Counted from the first letter of the stretch, positions 52,813 through 61,558 are shown. The stretch: 64,000 nt of DNA from Echinicola vietnamensis DSM 17526 (GCF_000325705.1 NC_019904.1:2296001-2360000); one strand, 5' to 3'. Notes: a model not told the origin generated them from the sequence alone. Made by a program: numbers and translations.

Positions 52813-52983
52813 CTAGTTTTTGTGCTTTTTTCTGAGGGCTACGGCTGCAATGATGCCGATTTCCAGCAAGACAAAAGCCACGGCAAAAACGATTTGGCCT
52901 TGATCGCTGTTGATGCTGCCTTTGAACAGGATGAAAAGTAGGAAAACCGCAATGGCGGCAATAAAACCGTTTTTTATATTCAT
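52813..52983 (-). CDS. Small membrane protein (56 aa)
   Basis: An ATG at 52983 opens a 56-codon frame ending at TAG (52813). It encodes MNIKNGFIAAIAVFLLFILF, a short polar turn (KGSINSDQG), a second hydrophobic helix (QIVFAVAFVLLEIGIIAAVA) and a basic tail LRKKHKN. Two membrane helices with a positively charged end, and an opposite orientation to the flanking genes, support a real small gene. No family assignment. It sits convergent with the NTF2-like gene. Confidence 0.6.
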   Translation of the reverse strand: MNIKNGFIAAIAVFLLFILFKGSINSDQGQIVFAVAFVLLEIGIIAAVALRKKHKN

Positions 52984-53065
52984 GCTTCAAAGGAACAAAA
53001 AAAAGCCCATGTAGGGAAATGCCCGGACAAAATACCCCATAACGGTCTGTAATGATTTCTAGAAA

Positions 53066-53518
53066 ATGACGATTACCAAAAAAGAAGTTTATAGTGCCTT
53101 ACATGCATTGCTACAGGAGAAGCAGAAGGCAATAGAGGCCAATATTGACCAGCTGAAGCAGTCTGCGGCGGAGGACACCAAAAGCAGTGCCGGGGACAAG
53201 TATGAAACCGGCCGTGAGATGGTCCGACAGGAGATCGATAAGGCGGTGATGATGCAGCAAGAATACCAAGTCCAAATGGATCAGCTAAATGGAATCGACC
53301 CGGAAGAAAGGCATGAAAAGGTTCGGGTTGGCAGTTTTGTGGTGACCGATCGGGCGGCAATGTTTATTGCGGTGGGATTTGGAAAAATAGAGGTGAATGG
53401 ACAAGTGGTATTTGTGATTTCTCCCCAAGCACCACTTGCCCGATTGATGATGAATAAAGCTGCGGGTGCGTCGTTGACTTTTAATGGAACACCCCAGCAG
53501 CTGGTTCATGTGAGCTGA
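53066..53518 (+). CDS. GreA/GreB-like protein
   Basis: A 150-residue protein. Residues ~5-75 are a long helical hairpin (LHALLQEKQKAIEANIDQLK, SSAGDKYETGREMVRQEIDK). This is followed by a short beta domain (VRVGSFVVTDRAAMFIAVGF, VFVISPQAPLARLMMNKAAG). The order coiled coil plus FKBP-like domain, with the family's P-x-a-P-L-a-xx-L-x-x-k-x-a-G ending, matches the GreA/GreB group. It is shorter than GreA and lacks the classic acidic tip pair, so it may bind RNA polymerase without transcript-cleavage activity. Databases sometimes mislabel such proteins as acyl-carrier synthases. Confidence 0.75.
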   Translation: MTITKKEVYSALHALLQEKQKAIEANIDQLKQSAAEDTKSSAGDKYETGREMVRQEIDKAVMMQQEYQVQMDQLNGIDPEERHEKVRVGSFVVTDRAAMFIAVGFGKIEVNGQVVFVISPQAPLARLMMNKAAGASLTFNGTPQQLVHVS

Positions 53519-53520
53519 AC

Positions 53521-53940
53521 TTATTTGCCTTGAGGGATCAAGGTCATCAATTCTGAAGCTCCATCCAGCAGCGTAAGCTTGTCTTTGCCTACTTTAAAGT
53601 TGGAGACATTTTTCAAAGCGTCCAAGAATTGGTTTTCACCATTGCCTGGACAGGCCTTTTTGGTCATGGCGCCAGGATTCAAGTTGATATTGGTGCCGTT
53701 AAGTTCATATCCTCCGCTAAACGAGTTGCAGCCCGTAGAGCCGGTGAGTTTGCCATCGTCGGTAAATCCTAGCGAGGGAAGTCCGCCGCTGAACATGTCC
53801 AAACCACCTCCCATTAAGGAAGAAAGCACCCAATTGTTTCCAGTTAACATTTGGAGTGGATTGAGGCTTGATACAGAGCTGCATGAGCTAAAGCCTAAGA
53901 ATAGGAAAAGCAACAGGGTGGATAATTTTAATTGTTTCAT
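53521..53940 (-). CDS. META-domain lipoprotein (HslJ-like)
   Basis: A 139-residue lipoprotein with signal MKQLKLSTLLLFLFLGFSSC (Cys at 20). The META domain spans ~35-135: NWVLSSLMGGG, then SLGFTDDGKLTGSTGCNSFS with the family's G-x-x-G-C-N turn, GGYELNGTNINLNPGAMT and ENQFLDALKNVSNF. HslJ-type META proteins are outer-membrane-associated and linked to stress or novobiocin resistance in other bacteria; the role here is unknown. It converges with the GreA/GreB-like gene, their stops being two bases apart. Confidence 0.88.
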   Translation of the reverse strand: MKQLKLSTLLLFLFLGFSSCSSVSSLNPLQMLTGNNWVLSSLMGGGLDMFSGGLPSLGFTDDGKLTGSTGCNSFSGGYELNGTNINLNPGAMTKKACPGNGENQFLDALKNVSNFKVGKDKLTLLDGASELMTLIPQGK

Positions 53941-54248
53941 AGAAAAATGATTAAAAGGGTTGACAATTTATTGTTCAGGTGAAAAGATAAAAAAATAACA
54001 GCACTTTCTTTCGTTTATTTGGTATTAATTTACCTATAAATTGTAAAATTTAAATAATTCTTGCTCGGGTCAGTTGATGAGTAACCGCAAAAGGTTGGGA
54101 ATAAGGGCAAAGATTGGGTGAAATTCTTCAGTGACTGGCGAGTTGTTTTGCTAAAGTTTTAATGGAAGAAACTTTATATTGACGATTTGTCAACGAAAAA
54201 TTTGGCATAATAGAAATTTGTGATTAAGATTGTCCCATCAATACATAA
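53941..54248. other. Divergent region upstream of the threonine operon
   Basis: About 308 bp, AT-rich, between the META lipoprotein start and the threonine leader peptide. It should contain promoters in both directions. I could not assign a clean Bacteroidota -33/-7 pair. No other gene is seen. Confidence 0.45.
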
Positions 54249-54374
54249 ATGATGTTTAGCACAGTCAAAAACCATATCGCCATCGAACGCTCTTTCACAC
54301 CTGAGCCAGTGGACTGCGCCACTTTTTTTACCATCATTAACACTACCGTTTTTACCACCACCATTACGGGGTAA
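54249..54374 (+). CDS. Threonine operon leader peptide (candidate attenuator)
   Basis: ATG-ATG at 54249 opens a 41-codon frame ending TAA at 54372-54374. Its last third reads TIINTTVFTTTITG, with seven threonines and three isoleucines in 14 residues, the regulatory amino acids for a threonine/isoleucine pathway. It lies 93 bp before thrA. A hairpin overlaps its stop codon and a second one follows, as in ribosome-mediated attenuation. Thr/Ile-rich leaders control thrABC in enterobacteria; this one is recognised by composition and position, not homology. Confidence 0.75.
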   Translation: MMFSTVKNHIAIERSFTPEPVDCATFFTIINTTVFTTTITG

Positions 54375-54426
54375 TCCCGTGTCTATCTATTATATTGCCG
54401 CTAATTCCGGTCCGCTTCCTGCGGAC
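54366..54426 (+). promoter_or_regulatory. Candidate attenuator hairpins between leader peptide and thrA
   Basis: Hairpin 1: ACGGG 54366-54370 pairs with CCCGT 54376-54380, spanning the leader stop codon. Hairpin 2: GTCCGC 54410-54415 pairs with GCGGAC 54421-54426, loop TTCCT. Hairpin 2 is followed by an A/T-rich stretch, not a pure T-run, so it is a weak intrinsic terminator at best. The exact alternative structures were not resolved. Confidence 0.45.
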
Positions 54427-54467
54427 AAATTAATCCATTAACAAGCCATTAAAAATTACTCATTTTC

Positions 54468-56915
54468 ATGAAAATCATAAAATTCGGAGGATCATCCATC
54501 GCCAATTATGAGAACATCCAAAAGGTGTTTTCGATAATTGAGCAGAAGTCGGAAAAGGAAGCTTTTGCCTTGGTGTTTTCAGCTTTCGGTGGAGTCACTG
54601 AACAATTGCTCCAATGTGCCAACATCGCGCAGCAAAGTGAGGAGAGCTACCATACCATCCTTCAGGAACTAGAGAAGAGGCACTTGGAAATAGTCAAGAA
54701 ACTAGTGCCCGTGCAGCAGCAGTCCACCGCCCTGACATTCGTGAAAGTTCGTTTCAATGAACTGGGCGATTTGTTCCATGGGATCTACCTGATCAAAGAA
54801 TGCTCTAACAGGACAATGGATTATGTGCTCAGCTTTGGCGAGCGATTGTCCAATTTCATATTGGCCGCAGGCCTTCAAGCAAAGGGCATAGGCACCAGCT
54901 ATGTGGATGCCCGTGACCTGGTAAAAACCGATGACCGTTTTGGCCACGCCAAGGTCAACTTTAAGACCACCAACAAGCTGATCCAAGATCATTTTAAATC
55001 ACATGATGACATCAAGGTCATCACGGGATTTATCGGTTCGACGGAAAAAGGGGAAACCACTACTGTCGGTAGAAGTGGTTCGGATTATACCGCATCGATT
55101 TTTGCCGCCGCCCTCGGGGCAGAACAGGTGGAAATCTGGACAGACGTTTCTGGTGTGATGACCGCCGATCCCAGGTTAGTGTACACGGCGTTTACCATTC
55201 CACAGCTGAGCTATAATGAAGCGATGGAGCTTTCGCACTTTGGTGCAAAAGTGGTGTTCCCGGCGACCATGCAGCCGGCCATGAAGGAGGATATTCCGAT
55301 ATATATTAAAAATACCTTTAAGCCTGATGAAGCGGGAACACGGATCAGCAAAGATTCTGGAGAGGGCAAGATCATCAAGGGGATTTCCTCTATGGACAAT
55401 ATCTCGATCTTGAACGTACAAGGGCCCGGGCTGGTGGAGGTTGTGGGAGTGAGCCAGCGCTTTTTCGGCACCTTGGCCAATAATGGCATCAACATCATTT
55501 TGATCAGCCAGGCTTCTTCAGAGCATAGCATTTGTGTGGCCATTGCATCCAAGGATGCCAGCCGGGCAAAGTCGGTGATCGAGGAAGAATTCAGGTATGA
55601 AATCCAAAGCGGCGAGATGGATGAAATCCAAATCGTTCCGGACATGGCCGTCATTGCGGTGGTGGGCGAAAACATGCAGCATAACCCCGGTGCCAGTGGG
55701 CGAATGTTCCAGGCTTTGGGCAGAAATAACGTTAACGTAGCGGCCATTGCCCAGGGAAGTTCTGAGCTGAACATCTCTGCAGTGATTACCCAAGCAGATT
55801 TGCAAAAGGCTCTGAATGCATTGCACGAGGCGTTTTTCTTGTCCGATTACAAAGTGCTTCACCTCTTTTTGGTAGGGGTCGGCCTGATCGGAAAAGCCCT
55901 GACCAAAATGATCCACCAGCAACTCAAAAATCTCCAAGAGGAAAACATGCTGGACATCCAAATCCACGGAATGGCCAACTCACGGTATATGAAGTTCCAT
56001 GAAGATGGGTTTGACCTGGCGACAGTAGGACCGCCAGATGAAAATGATGAGCCTATGGACATGGATAAGTTTATAGGCACCATGACGGAGATGAACTTTT
56101 CCAATTCCGTTTTTGTGGATTGTACGGCGAGTCAGGATGTGGCCGATATTTACGAACAAATCCTGGATTCCAAAGTAGGCATTGTAACACCCAATAAAAA
56201 GGCGAATTCCGGTCCTTTGGAGACTTACAAGAAACTTAAAAAACTGGCCGGGCAACGTGGCGTAAGGTTCTTCTATGAAACCAATGTAGCCGCAGGCTTG
56301 CCGGTGATCAATACCTTGCAAGACCTGATGTTGAGCGGTGACCATGTCCATCGAATCGAAGCTGTACTCAGTGGGTCGATGAACTATATTTTCAGCGAAT
56401 TGGAAAAAGGAATGCCCTTCAGTGAGGTAGTGGCACAGGCCAAGGAAAAAGGCTATACAGAACCAGATCCAAGGGATGATCTGAGCGGCATGGATGTGGC
56501 ACGAAAGATTCTTATCCTTGGCCGTGAAGCCGGGCAAGACTTGCACTTTGAGGACGTAGAAATCCAAAGCATGGTGCCGGAAGATTGCGAAGATGCTGCA
56601 TCTGTCCCAGAATTTTTCAAAAAGCTTCAGAAGCATGACGGTCATTTCCAGCAGCTGTTGGATGAGGCCAATGCCAAAGGTGAAAAGCTTCGCTTTATGG
56701 CCACTCTGGAGAATGGAAAGGCCAAAGTGGGGCTGAACTCCCTGGACAGTGAGCACCCTTTCTTTACGCTTAAGGGAAGTGATAACATGATCTTGTTTAC
56801 GACAGAGCGCTACAACGACTTCCCGATGATCGTAAGAGGTCCTGGAGCAGGGGCCGATGTGACGGCCGCTGGGGTATTTGCCGATATTATCAGGCTAGGA
56901 AATTATTCAAGATGA
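54468..56915 (+). CDS. thrA: Bifunctional aspartate kinase / homoserine dehydrogenase
   Basis: An 815-residue fusion catalysing the first and third steps of threonine/methionine synthesis. The N-terminal aspartate kinase (~1-285) begins MKIIKFGGSSIANYENIQKV and has GRSGSDYTASIFAAALGA near 200. Two regulatory ACT domains follow (~310-450; VEVVGVSQRFFGTLANNGIN, VGENMQHNPGASGRMFQALG). The homoserine dehydrogenase (~460-815) shows VGVGLIGKAL, TPNKKANSG and AGLPVINTLQDLMLSGD, with the catalytic region LSGSMNYIFSELEKG. Feedback by threonine is expected through the ACT domains. The gene overlaps thrB by 4 bp and follows a Thr/Ile-rich leader. Confidence 0.96.
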   Translation: MKIIKFGGSSIANYENIQKVFSIIEQKSEKEAFALVFSAFGGVTEQLLQCANIAQQSEESYHTILQELEKRHLEIVKKLVPVQQQSTALTFVKVRFNELGDLFHGIYLIKECSNRTMDYVLSFGERLSNFILAAGLQAKGIGTSYVDARDLVKTDDRFGHAKVNFKTTNKLIQDHFKSHDDIKVITGFIGSTEKGETTTVGRSGSDYTASIFAAALGAEQVEIWTDVSGVMTADPRLVYTAFTIPQLSYNEAMELSHFGAKVVFPATMQPAMKEDIPIYIKNTFKPDEAGTRISKDSGEGKIIKGISSMDNISILNVQGPGLVEVVGVSQRFFGTLANNGINIILISQASSEHSICVAIASKDASRAKSVIEEEFRYEIQSGEMDEIQIVPDMAVIAVVGENMQHNPGASGRMFQALGRNNVNVAAIAQGSSELNISAVITQADLQKALNALHEAFFLSDYKVLHLFLVGVGLIGKALTKMIHQQLKNLQEENMLDIQIHGMANSRYMKFHEDGFDLATVGPPDENDEPMDMDKFIGTMTEMNFSNSVFVDCTASQDVADIYEQILDSKVGIVTPNKKANSGPLETYKKLKKLAGQRGVRFFYETNVAAGLPVINTLQDLMLSGDHVHRIEAVLSGSMNYIFSELEKGMPFSEVVAQAKEKGYTEPDPRDDLSGMDVARKILILGREAGQDLHFEDVEIQSMVPEDCEDAASVPEFFKKLQKHDGHFQQLLDEANAKGEKLRFMATLENGKAKVGLNSLDSEHPFFTLKGSDNMILFTTERYNDFPMIVRGPGAGADVTAAGVFADIIRLGNYSR

Positions 56916-57847
56916 AAAAAGTAACAGCTTTTGCTCCGGCCACAGTGGCCAATGTTTCATGCGGGTTTGATATTTTGGGCTTTGCGGTGGAGGAAATGGG
57001 AGACAAGGTAACGGTTTCCTTGGCCGATGAGCCTGGCGTACGTGTGGTCAGGATAGAAGGTGATGGCGGAAGGTTGCCGTATGAAGTAGATAAAAACACC
57101 TGTGGCGTGGCCTTAAAGGCTTTTTTGGCGGCGATAGATTATAAAGGAGGCTTGGAAGTAGAACTCTATAAGGGGCTTCCACTGGGCAGTGGCATGGGAT
57201 CCAGTGCGGCCAGTTCGGTAGCTGCCCTGGAAGCGGCCAATCAGCTCTTGGGAAATCCCCTTGATAAGAAAGCGTTGCTTCCTTTCGCCATGAAAGCCGA
57301 AGGGGTAGCCTGCGGAGCCGAACATGCCGATAATGTGGCTCCATCACTTCTGGGAGGATTTGTGCTGATCAGGAGCTATCATCCTTTGGATGTGACCAAG
57401 CTCCATGTGCCAAAAGGCTTGTATTGCGCTTTAGTGCATCCCCATTTGGAGCTGAATACAGCTGATTCCAGAAGCGTATTGCGCCAACAGGTGCCGCTGA
57501 AAGATGCCATTACACAGTCTGGCAACATTGCCGGCCTGGTGGCGGGCCTATACCAAGAGGACATGGGGCTGATCAGCAGGTCGCTGCAGGATGTGATTGC
57601 TGAGCCTTCACGATCGGTGTTGATTCCTGGTTTTGATGAGATCAAGTCAGCCATAAAGGAGGTCGGCGCGCTTGGCGTGGGGATTTCAGGGTCTGGCCCG
57701 ACGACATTTATCCTCGCTCCGAGCAGGGAAGTGGCCGAAAGGGCGAGTGAGATATGCCAAGAAGTATTCGATAAAATAGGGCTGGAAGTAGACCTGTATG
57801 TTTCGGCTGTAAATACCAAAGGAACCTACGTCATCAACAAAGCATAA
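56912..57847 (+). CDS. thrB: Homoserine kinase
   Basis: A 311-residue GHMP kinase that phosphorylates homoserine to O-phosphohomoserine. The N-terminus has TAFAPATVANVSCGFDILGF. The ATP-binding loop is KGLPLGSGMGSSAASSVAAL near 90. A C-terminal GVGISGSGPTTFILAPS motif lies near 252. Overlap with thrA by ATGA and a one-base gap to thrC show tight translational coupling in the thrABC operon. Confidence 0.96.
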   Translation: MKKVTAFAPATVANVSCGFDILGFAVEEMGDKVTVSLADEPGVRVVRIEGDGGRLPYEVDKNTCGVALKAFLAAIDYKGGLEVELYKGLPLGSGMGSSAASSVAALEAANQLLGNPLDKKALLPFAMKAEGVACGAEHADNVAPSLLGGFVLIRSYHPLDVTKLHVPKGLYCALVHPHLELNTADSRSVLRQQVPLKDAITQSGNIAGLVAGLYQEDMGLISRSLQDVIAEPSRSVLIPGFDEIKSAIKEVGALGVGISGSGPTTFILAPSREVAERASEICQEVFDKIGLEVDLYVSAVNTKGTYVINKA

Positions 57848-57848
57848 C

Positions 57849-59141
57849 ATGAAATTCTACAGTACAAACAATAAAGAACACAAAGTTTCCCTCAAGGAAG
57901 CCGTTATCAAGGGCTTGGCGCCGGACCAAGGGCTTTATATGCCCGAGCGGATTCCGACATTGCCTGCTGATTTTATCGATCAACTGCCCGAGCGGTCTTT
58001 TCAGGAGATCGGCTATGAGGTGATAGGAGCCATTTTTGGAGAAGACTTGAGTAAGGAGCAGATCAAGGAATTGGTCGATCATACCTTGGCCTTTGATGCT
58101 CCTTTGGTGAAGGTGGAAGAAGAGGTGTATACGCTGGAATTATTTCATGGGCCTACATTGGCGTTTAAAGATTTTGGCGCGCGGTTTTGCTCAAAATTAA
58201 TGAGCCTTCTCGTAAAAGATGAGAAAGTCAGGGTGCTGGTAGCGACATCCGGTGATACGGGAAGTGCCGTGGCCAACGGATTTTATAAAGTCCCCGGCGT
58301 GGAAGTGATCATTCTCTACCCTTCGGGCAAAGTCAGTACCCTTCAGGAAAAACAATTTACGACCCTTGGCGAAAACATTACGGCATTGGAAGTGGATGGG
58401 GTTTTTGACGATTGTCAGCGAATGGTGAAGCAAGCTTTTCTGGACAAGGACCTGAACGAAAGCATGCTCCTTACATCTGCTAATTCCATCAATATCGCAA
58501 GGTGGATTCCGCAGTGTTTATATTATTTCTATGCTTATAGTCGTCTGCCAAAAGGACATGAAAAAGTGGTGTTTTCGGTCCCAAGCGGGAATTTTGGGAA
58601 CATCGCTGCGGGGATGTTGGCCGAAAGAATGGGCTTGCCGATCGAGACGTTTGTGGCCGCTACCAATGTCAATAAAATCGTGCCGGATTTTCTGAAAGGT
58701 GTTCCGTTCCGTCCAAGACCGTCGCTGCAAACCATCAGTAATAGCATGGATGTGGGGAACCCGAGCAACTTTTACCGGCTGCTGGACTTGTACGGTGATG
58801 AATCGAAGCTGAAGGAAATGGTAAAAGGCTTTTTCTTTGATGATGCCACGACCCGGGAGGCCATGGCTACGGTGAAAGCAGCAGCGGGATATTTGATGGA
58901 TCCACATGGAGCAGTGGCCTATTTGGGCTTAAAAGCATACATGGAAGAGCATCCGGGGTATACCGGCGTATTCTTGGAAACGGCTCATCCCGGTAAGTTT
59001 GGAGATGTGGTCGAAGCTGTCCACCAAGAAAAGGTGACCCTCCCAGAGCGGTTGGCTGCCTTCCTGGACGGGCAGAAAAAGACGAAATTGATGGCCAATG
59101 ACTATCAGGAATTTAAAACTTATTTACGTTCAAAAAAGTAA
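57849..59141 (+). CDS. thrC: Threonine synthase
   Basis: A 430-residue PLP enzyme converting O-phosphohomoserine to threonine. The N-terminus (FYSTNNKEHKVSLKEAVIKG, GLYMPERIP) is typical of the long form. The PLP lysine is in GPTLAFKDFGARF near 100, and the phosphate-binding/active segment VATSGDTGSAVANGFYKVPG near 130. SVPSGNFGNIAAGMLAERMG near 240 is a further signature. It ends the thr operon and is followed by a strong bidirectional terminator. Confidence 0.96.
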   Translation: MKFYSTNNKEHKVSLKEAVIKGLAPDQGLYMPERIPTLPADFIDQLPERSFQEIGYEVIGAIFGEDLSKEQIKELVDHTLAFDAPLVKVEEEVYTLELFHGPTLAFKDFGARFCSKLMSLLVKDEKVRVLVATSGDTGSAVANGFYKVPGVEVIILYPSGKVSTLQEKQFTTLGENITALEVDGVFDDCQRMVKQAFLDKDLNESMLLTSANSINIARWIPQCLYYFYAYSRLPKGHEKVVFSVPSGNFGNIAAGMLAERMGLPIETFVAATNVNKIVPDFLKGVPFRPRPSLQTISNSMDVGNPSNFYRLLDLYGDESKLKEMVKGFFFDDATTREAMATVKAAAGYLMDPHGAVAYLGLKAYMEEHPGYTGVFLETAHPGKFGDVVEAVHQEKVTLPERLAAFLDGQKKTKLMANDYQEFKTYLRSKK

Positions 59142-59177
59142 TAGCGCCTAGTTCTATTTCAGGATGAGCGCTTAAAA

Positions 59178-59221
59178 AAAAGCCGTTGCAATTGCCAGGA
59201 AAATGGCAGCAACGGCTTTTT
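59178..59221. terminator. Bidirectional terminator between thrC and the M56 peptidase gene
   Basis: AAAAGCCGTTGC at 59178-59189 pairs with 59209-59220, flanked by A- and T-runs. The interior can form a further TGCCA/TGGCA pairing. It lies 37 bp after the thrC stop and 32 bp before the convergent M56 peptidase stop. Confidence 0.85.
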
Positions 59222-59252
59222 GACTTATTAGGCTAATGATATTAAAGTCGGA

Positions 59253-61106
59253 TTATGGGTTGGATTTTTCTTGGCGTTCACGTTGGCGTTCTTGCCAAGC
59301 TTCCATTTTGGCCTCAAATTCCTTGATTTTCGGTTCGTTTTCTTTTTCCCAAGCATCTATCTTTTGCTCGAATGCTTTCATCTTGGGTTCGTAAGCAGCT
59401 TCCCATTTACTTTGTTTGGCCTCCATTTCTTCTCCCCAAGCTTCCATTTTCTTTTCCCAAGCCTCCATTTTGGCGGCATACTTTTCTTCCCAAGCCTCCA
59501 TTTTTTGTTCGTATACCTCAGCTTTGGCTTCCATTTTTTCCTGTACGGCTTCTAGTTTGGCTTGGAGGGCTTTCCGTTGCTGTTCGGCTTCTTCAGAATT
59601 GTCATCCTCCAGCTGACTCATTTTCATGGACAGCTTGCTTATCTCAAGTGCTTCTTCGTTGATGTCCAGCTGGAAGTCCGGCGTCGGAGGAGCAAAGTTC
59701 ATGTCTTCAAATGGCGGTACCGTAGGGAATGGAGGGATGGCTACATCCATCGGAGGCATTGGGCTCAACTGCAGCACGGGCATGGGATCATCAGGAGGGG
59801 CGGCCGTGTAAGTGGGTGCCTTCACCGTCACTTTTGGCGCAGGAGTGGTATCTGTGCGATAAGTATGGCGGTAGACATAGGTTTTGGTGGTACTCACGTT
59901 TTTACTGGCCTGATGGTTTTCGGTGTCTTTGATCACCACCTTGTCGCAAGGGTCGACGTTAGATGGTGGGATAGTGATTTTATAGGCATACTGTGAATTG
60001 ACTTTGGTCAATAAGTAGTGGTCGTCAAGTAGGGTGTTTTTGGTGGGAATGGCTCCCATTACCAAGGAGGCACTCACCATCAGAGATAAAAGCATGGTCA
60101 ATGTAATTAAAGGTGAAATTTTCTCTTTGTTTTGTTCTTTTCCTAAAATTCGTTTGATACGATTGAGGAAATGGTGCGGGTTCCCAGTAGCGGCAAGGGC
60201 CATTTCCGGCATAGCGCTTTGTGCTTGTTCGGCCACTCCTGCCAGCCCGCGGGCAAGCTCTCCCGGTGAGTACCCTAGGGAAAGAACCATGTCGTCGCAG
60301 GCATGCTCCCGCTCTGTATCGATCAATTCATTGATCCACCAAAAGCATGGATGGAAAAAGAAGAATACTTCCATGATCCGCTGGACAATATTGATGAGAT
60401 AGTCGTACCGTTTGATATGAGCAAGTTCGTGCGCAATAATGGCCTCCAGTTGACGTGGCGGTGTATGCAGTAACAGACTGGCGGGGATAAGGATGACAGG
60501 TTTCAAAAAACCATAGGTCACCGGAACATGAATAAGCTCACTTTTCAGGACCTGAACACCTCTATAGAATCCTAGGGCAGCGATCATTCCATTGACTTTT
60601 TTGAGCAATGGATCTGCTACTGATTGACGATGTCTCTTGTGTAGGTTTCTCAGATCCAATAACCCTCCAGAAAGCTTGAGTAAAAAGAAAAGGGCTCCCA
60701 GTAGCCATAAATTTACCAGTGTGGGAAGAAACTTTTCCAATCCGGCCAGCCATGGTTGGTCAAACACGCCTTTTTTGGGGGCGGTGACAAAAGTATTGGC
60801 CTCATCGTTTGCATGGATGGTAAGATGGTGGCCGGTTTCGGAAGCTGCCGCAGTGACCGTTGGTGTCGTAGTGGAAGGAGCGGAGGATTCCAGCATGTAA
60901 GAAAAGGTAATCCCACTCGCCACTAAAATGATCAATAAGGCACTCAAGCCAGCCCAATAGCGGATGTTGGAGGCCTTAGGTGGAATAGCCCTTAGGACAA
61001 TCCACAGCAGCACACTGACCAAAACAACCTGCCAGATGGAATGAATCAAGGTCCAGCCAAAGGCCTGAAGGTAGGTTTCATGGATAAAGTCGTTTACGAA
61101 GTCCAT
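59253..61106 (-). CDS. BlaR1/MecR1-like M56 membrane metallopeptidase with C-terminal coiled coil
   Basis: A 617-residue inner-membrane sensor protease. Membrane helices lie at ~14-36, 46-68, ~125-147 and one near 320-345. The M56 zinc motif is LEAIIAHELAHIKRYDYLIN near 225 (HELAH), with the downstream ERACDD-like acidic ligand region (REHACDDMVL, near 265). In BlaR1 the C-terminus is a beta-lactam-binding domain; here it is absent. It is replaced by a proline-rich stretch (~420-470) and a long charged helix (~490-610) of repeated KMEAWEEK-like units ending in ERQRERQEKSNP. The protein would cleave the BlaI-like repressor encoded immediately upstream in response to an unknown envelope signal. 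The two genes overlap by one base. Confidence 0.88.
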   Translation of the reverse strand: MDFVNDFIHETYLQAFGWTLIHSIWQVVLVSVLLWIVLRAIPPKASNIRYWAGLSALLIILVASGITFSYMLESSAPSTTTPTVTAAASETGHHLTIHANDEANTFVTAPKKGVFDQPWLAGLEKFLPTLVNLWLLGALFFLLKLSGGLLDLRNLHKRHRQSVADPLLKKVNGMIAALGFYRGVQVLKSELIHVPVTYGFLKPVILIPASLLLHTPPRQLEAIIAHELAHIKRYDYLINIVQRIMEVFFFFHPCFWWINELIDTEREHACDDMVLSLGYSPGELARGLAGVAEQAQSAMPEMALAATGNPHHFLNRIKRILGKEQNKEKISPLITLTMLLSLMVSASLVMGAIPTKNTLLDDHYLLTKVNSQYAYKITIPPSNVDPCDKVVIKDTENHQASKNVSTTKTYVYRHTYRTDTTPAPKVTVKAPTYTAAPPDDPMPVLQLSPMPPMDVAIPPFPTVPPFEDMNFAPPTPDFQLDINEEALEISKLSMKMSQLEDDNSEEAEQQRKALQAKLEAVQEKMEAKAEVYEQKMEAWEEKYAAKMEAWEKKMEAWGEEMEAKQSKWEAAYEPKMKAFEQKIDAWEKENEPKIKEFEAKMEAWQERQRERQEKSNP

Positions 61107-61480
61107 TATTGTTGGTTTTCTAGTTCATTAAGCAATTTGCGTATTTCATCTATTTCTTCCTGTGAGGGATTGCTTTGACCAAGTGCCTTCATGACGAGCT
61201 TCTTGGCAGAGCCACCAAAAGTTGTTGCCATAAAACTGTTGAGCAGGGAATTCTGGGTCTCACTTTCTGTGATGGAAGGCATGTAAATATGGCTTCTGCC
61301 CTGTTCTTTTCTGTCCAAGAGTTTTTTAGCAAACATGATCTGCATAATTTTCAGTGTAGTCGTGTAGCCTGTTTCCTTTCTTTTAGAAAGTTCTTCATGG
61401 ACTTCTCTTACACTTGCAGCCTTACGCTCCCAAAGAATGGAGAGAATCTCAAGTTCGGAATCTGTTGGCTTATATTTCAT
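61106..61480 (-). CDS. BlaI/MecI-family transcriptional repressor
   Basis: A 124-residue winged-helix repressor: PTDSELEILSILWERKAASV at the N-terminus, EVHEELSKRKETGYTTTLKIMQIM for the recognition helix, and KLLDRKEQGRSHIYMPSI for the wing. The C-terminal half mediates dimerisation. In relatives the repressor is cut or inactivated by the partner M56 peptidase. Three phased TACGA-N6-TCGTA palindromes lie 9-78 bp upstream of its start codon, so autorepression of the repressor-peptidase operon is very likely. Confidence 0.93.
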   Translation of the reverse strand: MKYKPTDSELEILSILWERKAASVREVHEELSKRKETGYTTTLKIMQIMFAKKLLDRKEQGRSHIYMPSITESETQNSLLNSFMATTFGGSAKKLVMKALGQSNPSQEEIDEIRKLLNELENQQ

Positions 61481-61488
61481 TGCTAGAG

Positions 61489-61558
61489 TACGATTGTATT
61501 CGTAGTAAAGGTATACGATTCTTTTCGTAAGTCAAATTTATCTACGATTTTTTTCGTA
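61489..61558. promoter_or_regulatory. Three phased operators for the BlaI-like repressor
   Basis: The palindrome TACGA-N6-TCGTA occurs three times: 61489-61504, 61514-61529 and 61543-61558. Start-to-start spacings are 25 and 29 bp. All arms are perfect. They cover the DNA just upstream of the blaI-like start (61480), the expected place for an autorepressing BlaI/MecI dimer, although the arm sequence differs from the classical TACA/TGTA operator. Confidence 0.85.

Noticed and set aside
55980..56756. 258-codon minus-strand frame inside thrA
   Set aside because: Antisense to the homoserine dehydrogenase domain; histidine/glutamine-rich composition is an antisense artefact.
59400..59560. Apparent tandem DNA repeat
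   Set aside because: Explained by the repeated K-M-E-A-W-E coding units of the M56 peptidase; not an independent repeat or CRISPR array. No CRISPR array was seen in the window.
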